From: Acholeplasmatales bacterium Tener_01
Lineage (GTDB): Bacteria; Bacillota_I; Bacilli_A; ML615J-28; CAG-698
Length of the DNA: 7,522 bases
Assembly: GCA_001604495.1 (NCBI GenBank)
Contig: LVBR01000029.1
Coordinates: forward strand, 1 to 7,522
Reading direction: 5' to 3'
Part shown: positions 1 through 7,299 of the stretch, piece by piece
How positions within the stretch are numbered: position 1 is the stretch's first letter
How the letters are laid out: the number at the start of each line of letters is the position of its first letter
The notes under the pieces: model-generated
Told to the model about the DNA's origin: nothing
Databases searched by the model: none
Seen by the model: the letters and a program-made list of their open reading frames with translations, nothing else
Made by a program: the position numbers and the translations under genes

Positions 1-1156
1 CATTCATTTCTTTAGTTTCATTACCAGTTTTATATGTAATAGTGATATCACTTGTTAGGTTATTTACTAAATAATAATTAACAAATTCAATAATCTTATT
101 AAAGTTTTGGTCTTTTCCACTATCATCTTGAAGTGAAACTAGGCCATTTTCTTCATTAAATGAATAATATACACCAGTTCCTTCTTCTAATAGATTTACC
201 TCATATCCACCGCTAGATAGTTTAGTAATCTTACTATTATCAGCGATGCCACTAACTTTACTAAGCAAAGATATTAAAGTGTAATCATTAGTAAAGCCTG
301 CACTATAACATACAGTATATGGATATACTACGCCACTTAACTCTTCTCCATCTCTTGTGAAGTATACTGTTATTGGATAATTATATTCACTATTTGAATA
401 TTCTTCCATAAATTCACTAACATCACTCCAAACCTTAGTCTCTTTAGTAAGGTTAAATGAAGATAGTTTTGTAATAACATCGCCATCACGAAGACCAGCA
501 ACGTACACTGGAGTTCCAATTTCGATATCTTCAACTTTAGTTGACTTAGTATTTGGTGCTCCTTGAATTAATCCCCCAATAAAGAAGACAATTAATCCAA
601 GTAAGAAATTCATTAATGGTCCACCAAACATAACCATCGCACGGTCGCGTTTTCTTTTAGCGTTTAGTGTACGATTGTGTGGTGCATTTTGAATTTGCTC
701 TTTCTTGTCATAGTAGTAACAACATTTATCAACAGGATATGTCACTTCTTGGTCATTTTCTAATACTTTGATATATAAATTACCAGAGTCATTAGCATCA
801 AATAGATCATATTCTAATATTTTATACATTGGAAATGATTGATTTACAGCTGTAGCAAGGTAGATTCCTTTAACAACACCATCAACAATTTCTAGTCTTA
901 CTTCACTTAAGTCTTTTAAAGGGTCAAGCTCTTCCTCTTCACCAGCAATTGCACAAAATCCGCCAATTGGAAAGGCACGCAAAGAATACTGAGTTTCACC
1001 TTTTTTCTTTTTTAAAAGCACTGGACCCATACCAAATGCAAATTCACGACACAAAATGTCAACTCTTCTTGCAAAGAAGAAGTGTCCACCCTCGTGAACC
1101 ATGATAATAAGTCCTAATATAATTACAAATGCTATAATTCCTAATATAGTATCCAT
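1..1156 (-). CDS. rseP: RseP/RasP-type site-2 intramembrane zinc metalloprotease, C-terminus cut off by window edge
   Basis: This is an M50 protease that cuts transmembrane substrates, such as anti-sigma factors, within the membrane. 385 residues are visible and the frame is open to the left edge. Residues 2-20 form a first membrane helix ending in the zinc motif HEGGH (21-25). Residues 43-72 carry the conserved stretch with FPIGGF. A spacer of about 100 residues with NAPHNR (157-162), typical of Firmicutes RasP, leads to FGGPLMNF (177-184), which opens the next helix. A PDZ domain follows (about 200-290, with AGLRDGD at 219-225). Another 95 or so residues precede the edge, where Bacillus RasP would already return to membrane helices, so this protein is probably longer than the usual 420. 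The distal LDG zinc-ligand motif must lie outside the window. The ATG starts 1 nt after the dxr stop, with GGAG 6 nt upstream. The family call is secure; the natural substrate is unknown. Confidence 0.93.
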   Translation of the reverse strand, partial: MDTILGIIAFVIILGLIIMVHEGGHFFFARRVDILCREFAFGMGPVLLKKKKGETQYSLRAFPIGGFCAIAGEEEELDPLKDLSEVRLEIVDGVVKGIYLATAVNQSFPMYKILEYDLFDANDSGNLYIKVLENDQEVTYPVDKCCYYYDKKEQIQNAPHNRTLNAKRKRDRAMVMFGGPLMNFLLGLIVFFIGGLIQGAPNTKSTKVEDIEIGTPVYVAGLRDGDVITKLSSFNLTKETKVWSDVSEFMEEYSNSEYNYPITVYFTRDGEELSGVVYPYTVCYSAGFTNDYTLISLLSKVSGIADNSKITKLSSGGYEVNLLEEGTGVYYSFNEENGLVSLQDDSGKDQNFNKIIEFVNYYLVNNLTSDITITYKTGNETKEMN

Positions 1157-1157
1157 A

Positions 1158-2303
1158 CTAACTCCACTTCTTTAATATTGATTCACGCAACTTTTTATCA
1201 AAATCTAGTAAATAATCAATATCAAAATCCCAAACGTTCTTATCTTTATAGTAGTCTACTTCACTACTAATTATTTTCTCAATATCTAAATATTTTATTT
1301 TACCATCTACAAATAAGCTTACAGCTACTTCATTTGAAGTATTATAAACTAAAGGTAAAATTCCACCCTCTTCCCCAACAAAGTATGCTAACTTTACCAT
1401 TGGGAAGCGTTCATAGTCCATCTTTTTAAATGTTAAATTACTTAGTTTTGTAAAATCAATCTCTTCTGTAAAGCCCTTAATATGCTTTGGATAATACATT
1501 GCATATTTAATAGGTAGATGCATATCAGGAGTAGCAAGATGGGCAATTATACCATTATCTTTAAACTCAACCATTGAATGAATAATACTTTCATAATGTA
1601 AAACTGTCTCAATTTTACTATATGGCATATTAAAAAGATGATGAGCTTCAATCACTTCTAAGCCTTTATTTACCATAGTTGATGAATCAACTGTGATTTT
1701 AGTTCCCATACTCCAGTTAGGATGCTTAATTGCATCGCTTAGTGTAACACTTTCTAGATTGCATCTATCAAGGTCCCTAAAAGAGCCACCACTAGCAGTG
1801 ATAATTATTTTTTTAACACTATTTTTATTATGACCTTTTAAACATTGCATAATAGCACTATGTTCACTATCAATTGGAAGTAATTTAACGTTATTTTCTT
1901 TTACTAATTTATTAATTAAATCACCAGCACAAACTAATGTTTCTTTATTAGCTAGTAATATATCTTTTTTACTTAAAATTGCACAAACTGTTGGTTTTAA
2001 TCCAACTAAGCCAACTAAAGAATTAATAACTGTGGCATCTTCTTTTATTTTAACTAGGTCGCATAACCCTTCATCTTCTAAGAAAAATGTAATATTTTGA
2101 TATTTTTCTTTTAGAAGTTTTAAATGTTCTTTATCTTTTACAGTTACATATTTAGGAGAGAATTTATCAATAATAGCGATTGCTTTATCTAAGTTACTTT
2201 TAAATGAAAAGCCAAGTAGATTAAAATTTTTATCGCTATCAATAATATCAAGTACTTGTGTACCTATTGATCCTGTTGCTCCTAGTAAAATAAAATCTTT
2301 CAT
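1158..2303 (-). CDS. dxr: 1-deoxy-D-xylulose 5-phosphate reductoisomerase (MEP pathway)
   Basis: This cytosolic enzyme rearranges and reduces DXP to 2-C-methyl-D-erythritol 4-phosphate with NADPH and a divalent metal, the committed step to IPP and DMAPP by the MEP route. At 381 residues it has normal length. Visible motifs in order are the NADPH loop GATGSIG (8-14), LANKET (117-122), the metal ligands D145 and E147 in IDSEH, the substrate loop SGGSF (171-175), HPNW (194-197), and GLEVIEAH with E216 and E219, which match E. coli E231 and E234. HYES (about 237-240) stands where many homologues have HPQS, a mild divergence. The ATG lies 3 nt after the cdsA stop, with GGAG about 10 nt upstream inside cdsA, so translation is probably coupled. 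Its product feeds uppS in the same unit. The gene is intact and the call is firm. Confidence 0.97.
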   Translation of the reverse strand: MKDFILLGATGSIGTQVLDIIDSDKNFNLLGFSFKSNLDKAIAIIDKFSPKYVTVKDKEHLKLLKEKYQNITFFLEDEGLCDLVKIKEDATVINSLVGLVGLKPTVCAILSKKDILLANKETLVCAGDLINKLVKENNVKLLPIDSEHSAIMQCLKGHNKNSVKKIIITASGGSFRDLDRCNLESVTLSDAIKHPNWSMGTKITVDSSTMVNKGLEVIEAHHLFNMPYSKIETVLHYESIIHSMVEFKDNGIIAHLATPDMHLPIKYAMYYPKHIKGFTEEIDFTKLSNLTFKKMDYERFPMVKLAYFVGEEGGILPLVYNTSNEVAVSLFVDGKIKYLDIEKIISSEVDYYKDKNVWDFDIDYLLDFDKKLRESILKKWS

Positions 2304-2306
2304 CCT

Positions 2307-3251
2307 TTAATTACTCCAATAAATTATTATTTGTACAATTTGAACTACTACAAAATACCATGCACCGGCATATAAGAAACTGTCAAAGCGGTCAAGTACT
2401 CCTCCATGTCCTGGGAAGATATTACCAAAGTCTTTAACTTCAAAGCTTCTTTTTAGTTTTGATTCAACTAAATCACCAATTTGAACTAGCGCACTAGTAA
2501 TTGCACTAAATACTACACCACAAATTATTCCTAAAACCCATTCTATGGTTGTTGATGGGGTGATAATCTTAGCAAAAATAAATACTAGTGTACCAGCAAT
2601 TGTTCCAAAAATTAAACCAAATACCGCTCCTTCGACACTCTTGTTTGGAGAAATGTTTGGACATAATTTATGTTTACCAAGTTTTCTACCAAATAAATAT
2701 GCGAATGTATCAGTTATCGCTACAATCAAATAAACATATAAGAAACTCTTTATTCCAACAATATTAAATATTGAGTGGCTATTTAAAATTAGTGGCTTAA
2801 AGTATCTTAAGCTAAATGTTAAACCTAGTAGTAGCCCACCATATGTTAAAGCAAGAGTACAACCCATAATGGCACGTGCTTGACTATTTTTAGTAAATAT
2901 CATTGCGCCATAAACAAGCAAATTACTAAAAGCAAAAATAAGAAGCGAAGCAACATACAGTATCAAGCCATATATTAATGGAAAATATGAACTTGCAGTC
3001 TCTAGTGATACTAAATATGTAGCCCCCATTAGGCTTGCACATACTAAACCAGCTAAAACCGGCACTAAAAAACGATAAATCTTAAGCTCAGGTGACTCTT
3101 TATACATTGAAGATAGTACTTCGAATGCGGCAACGCCAGAAAAGAATGTGGCAACACAAAAGTAAGCAACACGCGTAAACTTTGATTCAAATACAATTAG
3201 AGGAACAAATAATACTATCATAACGATAGCTGTTATGATTCTTTTTTTCAT
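2307..3251 (-). CDS. cdsA: Phosphatidate cytidylyltransferase (CDP-diacylglycerol synthase)
   Basis: This integral membrane enzyme condenses CTP with phosphatidic acid to CDP-diacylglycerol, the precursor of phosphatidylglycerol and cardiolipin. It has 314 residues with about eight or nine hydrophobic segments, starting at residues 5-21. The family signature is complete at residues 264-290: S264, K267-R268, K273-D274, GHGG (281-284) and the closing DRFD (287-290). Upstream lie DTFAYLFG (181-188), GKHKL (192-196), ISPNK (200-204) and QIGDL (257-261), all family landmarks near the active site. The start ATG overlaps the uppS stop in an ATGA junction, and a strong GGAGG sits 9 nt upstream within the last uppS codons, so the two are translationally coupled. 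The N-terminus MKKR is a usual positive-inside start. The gene is intact. Confidence 0.96.
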   Translation of the reverse strand: MKKRIITAIVMIVLFVPLIVFESKFTRVAYFCVATFFSGVAAFEVLSSMYKESPELKIYRFLVPVLAGLVCASLMGATYLVSLETASSYFPLIYGLILYVASLLIFAFSNLLVYGAMIFTKNSQARAIMGCTLALTYGGLLLGLTFSLRYFKPLILNSHSIFNIVGIKSFLYVYLIVAITDTFAYLFGRKLGKHKLCPNISPNKSVEGAVFGLIFGTIAGTLVFIFAKIITPSTTIEWVLGIICGVVFSAITSALVQIGDLVESKLKRSFEVKDFGNIFPGHGGVLDRFDSFLYAGAWYFVVVQIVQIIIYWSN

Positions 3252-3961
3252 TTCTTAATTCCTCCGTAGCGGCGATCTCGATTATTATAAGCGAAAAGTG
3301 CCTCATCTAAATCCTTTTCGCTAAAGTCAGGCCATAAAGTATTAGTGAAATATAACTCACTATAACTTATTTGCCACAACAAGAAATTACTAATTCTTAT
3401 TTGATTGCTTGTTCTAATTAATAGGTCAACATCCGGAACGCCACTAGTAAATAGTTTAGAACTAAAATACTCTTTAGTTATATCATCTATTTCTAGCTTG
3501 TTATTCTTTACATCACTTGCAATTGATTTTGCTGCTTCTAAGATTTCGTCTCTAGCACCATAGTTAAATGCCACAAGCAGTACCATTCCATCGTTATTTT
3601 TAGTTTTTTCTTCTACTCTATCAATTATACTAGTGATATTTTTACCTAGTTTTTCTCTAAAGCCGATAAACTTAAGTTTGATGTTATCGCGCATTAAGTC
3701 ATCTTCATAACGTGATAGCATAGCTTGAGGTAGTCCCATCAAATAATCGACCTCTTCTTTTGGGCGACTCCAGTTTTCAGTTGAAAAAGCATAGACAGTC
3801 AAATACTTTATGCCGCGTCTACTACACATTTTTGCAACTTCAACCAAAGTTTCAGAACCCTTTTTATGACCAAGTGTACGAGGAAGACCACGCTTTTTAG
3901 CCCAAGTGCCATTCCCGTCCATTATAATAGCTACGTGCTTAGGTAATTTGATTTCTGCCAT
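3248..3961 (-). CDS. uppS: Undecaprenyl diphosphate synthase (cis-prenyltransferase) with altered motif residues
   Basis: This enzyme adds eight IPP units in cis to farnesyl diphosphate, giving the C55 carrier precursor for peptidoglycan and other wall polymers. It has 237 residues, normal for the family. Region I is HVAIIMDGNGTWAKKRG (9-25), with catalytic D15, R28 and H32. YAFSTENW (57-64) and R66 follow, then IRTSNQIRISNFLLWQ (182-197) with R183, R189 and S191, and the metal ligand E202 in SELYF. With a constant offset of 11 these match E. coli D26, R39, H43, R77, R194, R200, S202 and E213. Two usually conserved positions differ: the R of GNGRWA is T19, and the E of RTGGE is Q187. The rest of the core is intact, so an active enzyme is likely. 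It is the first gene of the second transcription unit, with its own promoter and an AAAGG site 7 nt before the ATG. Confidence 0.95.
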   Translation of the reverse strand: MAEIKLPKHVAIIMDGNGTWAKKRGLPRTLGHKKGSETLVEVAKMCSRRGIKYLTVYAFSTENWSRPKEEVDYLMGLPQAMLSRYEDDLMRDNIKLKFIGFREKLGKNITSIIDRVEEKTKNNDGMVLLVAFNYGARDEILEAAKSIASDVKNNKLEIDDITKEYFSSKLFTSGVPDVDLLIRTSNQIRISNFLLWQISYSELYFTNTLWPDFSEKDLDEALFAYNNRDRRYGGIKK

Positions 3962-3987
3962 GTTTATACCTTTCCTTCTATTTACGT

Positions 3988-4016
3988 ATTATACTACTAA
4001 ATCTCTTTTTTTTCTA
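3988..4016 (-). promoter_or_regulatory. Probable sigma-A promoter for uppS-cdsA-dxr-rseP
   Basis: On the minus strand a perfect -10 TATAAT (3988-3993) is preceded, after a 17-nt spacer, by TAGAAA (4011-4016), which matches 4 of 6 bases of the -35 consensus. Transcription would start near 3981, leaving a short leader of about 20 nt before the uppS ATG. It sits directly downstream of the frr terminator, as expected for a new transcription unit. The -10 is persuasive; the -35 is weaker. Confidence 0.72.
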
Positions 4017-4056
4017 GACATAAACATATCAAAATCCAATATTATGTCTTTTTATC

Positions 4057-4084
4057 AAAAAAATTGGCTACACTGTAGCCAATT
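4057..4084 (-). terminator. Intrinsic terminator after frr
   Basis: A perfect 10-bp inverted repeat, AATTGGCTAC and GTAGCCAATT, has a 3-nt loop (4072-4074). On the minus strand it is followed by a run of seven T (4063-4057), two of which belong to the stem. It begins 3 nt after the frr stop codon. The G+C-rich centre of the stem plus the T tract is a textbook Rho-independent terminator. It closes the rpsB-tsf-pyrH-frr unit just before the uppS promoter. Confidence 0.85.
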
Positions 4085-4087
4085 AAT

Positions 4088-4645
4088 TTAGATTTCCATA
4101 ATTTGTTTTTCTTTGTTTGTAGCTTCTAAATCGATTTTAGCAATCTCTTTATCTAATAACTTTTGAACATCATCAGAATAGTTCTTTAATTCGTCTTCAG
4201 TGATAAGACTGTCTTTTTCTAACTTCTTAAGTTGATCGATAGCGTCACGTCTAATGTTACGCATTGCAACTTTTGAGCTTTCAGCTTTTGTCTTAACTTC
4301 TTTAACGAATTCTTTTCTTCTTTGTTCAGTCAAAGCAGGGAAGTTAATTCTAATAACAACACCATCATTTAGTGGAGTTAAATTTAAATCAGCAGCTAAA
4401 ATTGCTTTTTCGATGTCTTTTAGACTATTCTTATCATAAGGCTTAATCATAAGTTGAGTTGCCTCAGGAACTGAAATTGATGACATTTGATTAAGTGGTG
4501 TAGGCATACCATAGTAATTAACTTTAACAGTGTTAAGTACTTGAGGATTTGCACGGCCAGTTCTAATTAGAGCAATGTCGTTCTTAAAAACTTCTAAAGT
4601 TTTTTCCATTCTTTCTTCGCTTGTTAAAATGATTGTTTCAGGCAT
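4088..4645 (-). CDS. frr: Ribosome recycling factor
   Basis: RRF works with EF-G in the cytosol to split the post-termination ribosome into subunits and release mRNA and tRNA. The product has 185 residues, the standard family length. It has the long helical domain I with the conserved IRTGRANP (27-34), and a domain II beginning near VNYYGMPTPLNQ (43-54). The C-terminal helix includes the conserved INFPALTEQRRKE stretch. The start follows the pyrH stop by 10 nt. Its AAGGAG overlaps that stop codon (TAAGGAG), so translation is probably coupled. A strong terminator follows at once. There is no sign of damage or transfer. Confidence 0.97.
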   Translation of the reverse strand: MPETIILTSEERMEKTLEVFKNDIALIRTGRANPQVLNTVKVNYYGMPTPLNQMSSISVPEATQLMIKPYDKNSLKDIEKAILAADLNLTPLNDGVVIRINFPALTEQRRKEFVKEVKTKAESSKVAMRNIRRDAIDQLKKLEKDSLITEDELKNYSDDVQKLLDKEIAKIDLEATNKEKQIMEI

Positions 4646-4655
4646 TTTTTTCTCC

Positions 4656-5378
4656 TTATTTTTTATTAGTTATAATTGTACCAAATGAGTAATCTTTGGC
4701 TGCTTTTGCAATATTTCCTTCAACATTCATGTCGAAAACAAATATATCGATATCATTTTCACTACACATAGTTGCGGCTGTTAAGTCCATTACTTGTAAG
4801 TGTTTATCAACTACTTCATCATGAGTAAGTTTAGTGAACTTCTTAGCATCTTTATTCTTTCTAGGGTCACTGTCGTATACTCCGTCAACACCGTTTTTAG
4901 CCATAAGTATTAAATTACAGCCAAGTTCTGCGCTTCTTAGGGCAGCAGTAGTATCAGTTGAGAAGAAAGGAATTCCATTTCCACCACCGAAAATAATGAT
5001 ACGGTCTTTTTCTAGATGTGACAATGCTTTTCTTCTGATATAAGGTTCAGCTACTTGAGGGATAGATAGAGATGTCATAACACGTGTATCACATCCTAAG
5101 TTCTCTAAGGCACTTTGAATAGCTAAAGCGTTAAGGATTGTTGCTAGCATTCCCATATAGTCAGCACTGCTTCTTTCCATTCCACAGTTGATGGCATCGC
5201 GTCCACGCCAAATGTTACCAGCACCTACAACGATTCCAAGTTCGATTCCACCTAAATCGTATAGTTTCTTTATTTCCTTAGCGATGTCTCTAACCTTTTC
5301 ATGGTTAATACCTTGACCATTGCTACCAGCTAAAGCTTCGCCACTTAATTTAAGAATAATTCTTTTCTTATTAGACAT
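4656..5378 (-). CDS. pyrH: UMP kinase (uridylate kinase)
   Basis: This enzyme phosphorylates UMP to UDP with ATP, supplying all pyrimidine nucleotides. It belongs to the hexameric bacterial amino-acid-kinase fold, which is unrelated to eukaryotic UMP/CMP kinases. At 240 residues it has normal length. Landmarks are LKLSGEAL (9-16) with K10, VVGAGNIWRG (50-59), SSADYMGMLAT (70-80) with D73, MTSLSIPQVAEPY (101-113), the loop at 131-148 ending FFSTDTTAALR, and AKNGVDGVYDSDP (160-172) for nucleotide binding. GAGN stands where GGGN is commoner, a mild change. It has its own AAGGAG 5 nt before the ATG. A hairpin in the 50-nt gap after tsf may lower its transcript level relative to rpsB and tsf. Confidence 0.97.
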   Translation of the reverse strand: MSNKKRIILKLSGEALAGSNGQGINHEKVRDIAKEIKKLYDLGGIELGIVVGAGNIWRGRDAINCGMERSSADYMGMLATILNALAIQSALENLGCDTRVMTSLSIPQVAEPYIRRKALSHLEKDRIIIFGGGNGIPFFSTDTTAALRSAELGCNLILMAKNGVDGVYDSDPRKNKDAKKFTKLTHDEVVDKHLQVMDLTAATMCSENDIDIFVFDMNVEGNIAKAAKDYSFGTIITNKK

Positions 5379-5393
5379 AATTTCTCCTTATTT

Positions 5394-5424
5394 ATAAATA
5401 AAGGCACTTATAAAAGTGCCTTTA
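5394..5424 (-). terminator. Hairpin between tsf and pyrH, possible partial terminator
   Basis: An 11-bp perfect inverted repeat (TAAAGGCACTT with AAGTGCCTTTA, loop ATAA at 5410-5413) starts 4 nt after the tsf stop. On the minus strand the stem is followed by an interrupted T tract, TTTATTTAT. The T tract is weaker than that after frr, and pyrH has no recognisable promoter of its own here. I therefore infer a leaky terminator or an RNA-processing and stability element that sets rpsB-tsf output above pyrH-frr. Confidence 0.6.
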
Positions 5425-5428
5425 ATTG

Positions 5429-6310
5429 TTATTTTACAGCTGCCATTACTTCAGCTACGAAGTCATCTTTTCTCTTTTCGATGCCTTCTCCAACTTCAAG
5501 GCGGATATATGAAACAATTGTACTATGATTATTTGCTACATATTGACCAACTGTTAAATCAGGATTCTTAACGAATTCTTGATCAACTAAGCAAATACCT
5601 TTAAGCATCTTATTAACTTTACCAATCATGATCTTGTCAATGATTGCATCTGGTTTACCATTGAATTCACCAGCGTTAATAGCTTCTTGTTTTAAGATTT
5701 CACTTTCTTTAGCAAGGAAATCACTATCTACCTTAGTCTTATCTAAGAATTTTGGACTCATTGCAGCTACATGCATACAAACGTCTTTTGCAACTTCAGC
5801 ATTTTGGCCTTCTAATATAGATAGAGCAACAATCTTTCCACCCATATGAGAATATGCACCAAATACTTGTGAATCATTCTTTTCAACAACATTAACTCTT
5901 CTTAAAGAAATCTTTTCACCGATTGTAGCTGTTGCATTGATAATTAAGTCTTTAACTGTTCCTTCAGGAGTTACTAATTCTAGAGCTTCTTCATCAGTCT
6001 TTGCATTGCTATTAAGAATAGCTTGACCAATTTTTTCAACTAAAGTTTGGAATTTTTCGTTCTTAGCAACGAAGTCAGTTTCACTATTTACTTCAAATAC
6101 AACTGCTTTGTTACCGCATATTGAAATCTTGCACATACCTTCAGCAGCAATTCTACTTTCCTTCTTAGCTGCTTTCATAATACCTTTTTCACGAAGCCAA
6201 GTTACAGCTTCATCAAAATTACCATTAGTTTCAACAAGTGCCTTTTTGCAATCCATCATGCCAGCACCAGTTGCTTCACGTAGTTCTTTAACTTGAGATG
6301 CACTAATCAT
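5429..6310 (-). CDS. tsf: Translation elongation factor Ts
   Basis: EF-Ts releases GDP from EF-Tu so that EF-Tu can be reloaded with GTP during elongation. The product has 293 residues, normal for bacteria. The N-terminal UBA-like domain is plain, with LREATGAGMMDCKKAL (10-25) and WLREKG (38-43). It is followed by the core signature VNSETDFVAKNEKF (74-87), whose TDFVAKN contacts the EF-Tu G domain. Two core subdomains then follow, with ISLRRVNVVE in the middle and the usual C-terminal helix. The start is supported by AAGGAG 7 nt upstream of the ATG. It lies 14 nt after rpsB, the near-universal partner, so the two are surely cotranscribed. Confidence 0.98.
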   Translation of the reverse strand: MISASQVKELREATGAGMMDCKKALVETNGNFDEAVTWLREKGIMKAAKKESRIAAEGMCKISICGNKAVVFEVNSETDFVAKNEKFQTLVEKIGQAILNSNAKTDEEALELVTPEGTVKDLIINATATIGEKISLRRVNVVEKNDSQVFGAYSHMGGKIVALSILEGQNAEVAKDVCMHVAAMSPKFLDKTKVDSDFLAKESEILKQEAINAGEFNGKPDAIIDKIMIGKVNKMLKGICLVDQEFVKNPDLTVGQYVANNHSTIVSYIRLEVGEGIEKRKDDFVAEVMAAVK

Positions 6311-6324
6311 GTTATTTCTCCTTA

Positions 6325-7299
6325 TTATTCAGCTTTTTCTTCAACTTCTTGAGGTTTTACTTCTTCAGCTTTAACTTCAACTTTTTCTTCTTCAACTTTA
6401 GGTTCTTCAGTTCTTAACTTTCTTGGAGCTCTTTGAGGTTTTTCTTTTACAGGAGCTTCTTCAGCTTTTGCTTCGCCTTCTTGAGGTTTAGCTTCTTTAG
6501 GACGATATTGACGTTGAGCGTGGCCTCTTCCACCGCGTTGGTTACGATCATTTTGAGGACGACGTGTAGGACGTTCTTCAGGAAGTGGTTCATCTGTAAA
6601 TTCGATAACGATTGGAGTTCCACCTTGAGCTTCAACAACAGCGTTTGCCATTGTAGCAACGATTAATTTAACTGAGCGAATTGCATCATCATTTGCAGGG
6701 ATAACATAGTCAACTTCATCAGGATCACAGTTTGTATCAACTAATGCGAATACAGGGATTCCTAAACGATGAGCTTCAGCAACAGCGTTATGTTCAGTCT
6801 TAGGGTCAACAACGAATAATGCTTGAGGAGCACCCTTCATTTCTTTGATACCACCAAAGTACTTATCTAAACGTTCTTTTTCTTTCTTGATTAAGATAAC
6901 TTCTTTCTTAGGTAATACTTCGAAAGTTCCGTCTTCTTCCATCTTTTCAATTTCGTATAAACGAGCAATACTCTTACGAATAGTCTTGAAGTTTGTTAAT
7001 GTTCCACCTAACCATCTTTGGTCAACATAGAATTGACCGCAACGAACTGCTTCTTCTTTGATTACATCTTGAGTTTGTTTTCTTGTTCCAACAAACAAAA
7101 CAGTTCCATTGTTTTGTGCGATTGTGAATAATTCTTTGTAAGCTTCTTCGATTTTGGCAACAGTCTTCTCTAAATCGATGATATAGATTCCATTACGTTC
7201 TCCAAAAATATACTCTTTCATTTTAGGGTTCCAACGGCGAGTATTATGACCGAAGTGAACACCGGCTTCTAGTAATTGGTTTTTGTTAATTACTGACAT
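6325..7299 (-). CDS. rpsB: 30S ribosomal protein S2 with long bipartite charged C-terminal tail
   Basis: S2 assembles late on the back of the 30S subunit and helps to recruit S1 or initiation elements. The product has 324 residues, whereas S2 is commonly near 230-260. The core (1 to about 234) is canonical: LLEAGVHFGHNTRRWNPKM (9-27), FVGTRKQTQ (69-77), DQRWLGGTLTNF (93-104), and VDTNCDPDEVDYVIPANDDA (187-206). From about 235 a low-complexity tail begins. First comes a basic Arg/Gly/Gln-rich stretch (about 243-268, with RGGRG at 255-259), then an acidic Glu/Lys/Pro-rich stretch to the end. I chose the ATG at 7299 because AAAGGAG lies 8 nt upstream and the protein then starts MSVINKNQLL. An in-frame ATG at 7386 would add 29 residues unlike S2 and has no ribosome binding site. 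Codon use looks like the neighbours apart from the low-complexity tail. Confidence 0.97.
   Translation of the reverse strand: MSVINKNQLLEAGVHFGHNTRRWNPKMKEYIFGERNGIYIIDLEKTVAKIEEAYKELFTIAQNNGTVLFVGTRKQTQDVIKEEAVRCGQFYVDQRWLGGTLTNFKTIRKSIARLYEIEKMEEDGTFEVLPKKEVILIKKEKERLDKYFGGIKEMKGAPQALFVVDPKTEHNAVAEAHRLGIPVFALVDTNCDPDEVDYVIPANDDAIRSVKLIVATMANAVVEAQGGTPIVIEFTDEPLPEERPTRRPQNDRNQRGGRGHAQRQYRPKEAKPQEGEAKAEEAPVKEKPQRAPRKLRTEEPKVEEEKVEVKAEEVKPQEVEEKAE

Noticed and set aside
1084..1098. HEGGH in place of HEFGH-type motifs as a sign of an inactive RseP
   Set aside because: Both histidines and the glutamate of HExxH are present, and the middle residues vary in this family, so loss of activity is not supported.
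3248..3251. Mycoplasma-type code (TGA as Trp)
   Set aside because: uppS stops at TGA exactly where the family ends and overlaps the cdsA ATG. The tryptophan codons checked are TGG, for instance in the dxr HPNW motif and the uppS GNGTWA motif.
2545..5849. Several plus-strand frames of 60-73 codons opposite cdsA, frr, pyrH and tsf, and one across the uppS start (3906-4091)
   Set aside because: All lie antisense to conserved genes or over the frr-uppS terminator and promoter, lack start signals, and resemble no family I know.
6447..6659. 70-codon minus-strand frame inside rpsB
   Set aside because: It is a shifted-frame shadow of the low-complexity S2 tail, rich in Leu/Lys from the repeated codons, with no start signals of its own.
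6433..6666. Plus-strand frame opposite the S2 tail, Phe/Ser-rich
   Set aside because: It is the antisense reading of Glu/Lys-rich codons, which gives Phe/Ser/Leu by composition. No ribosome binding site or promoter was seen.
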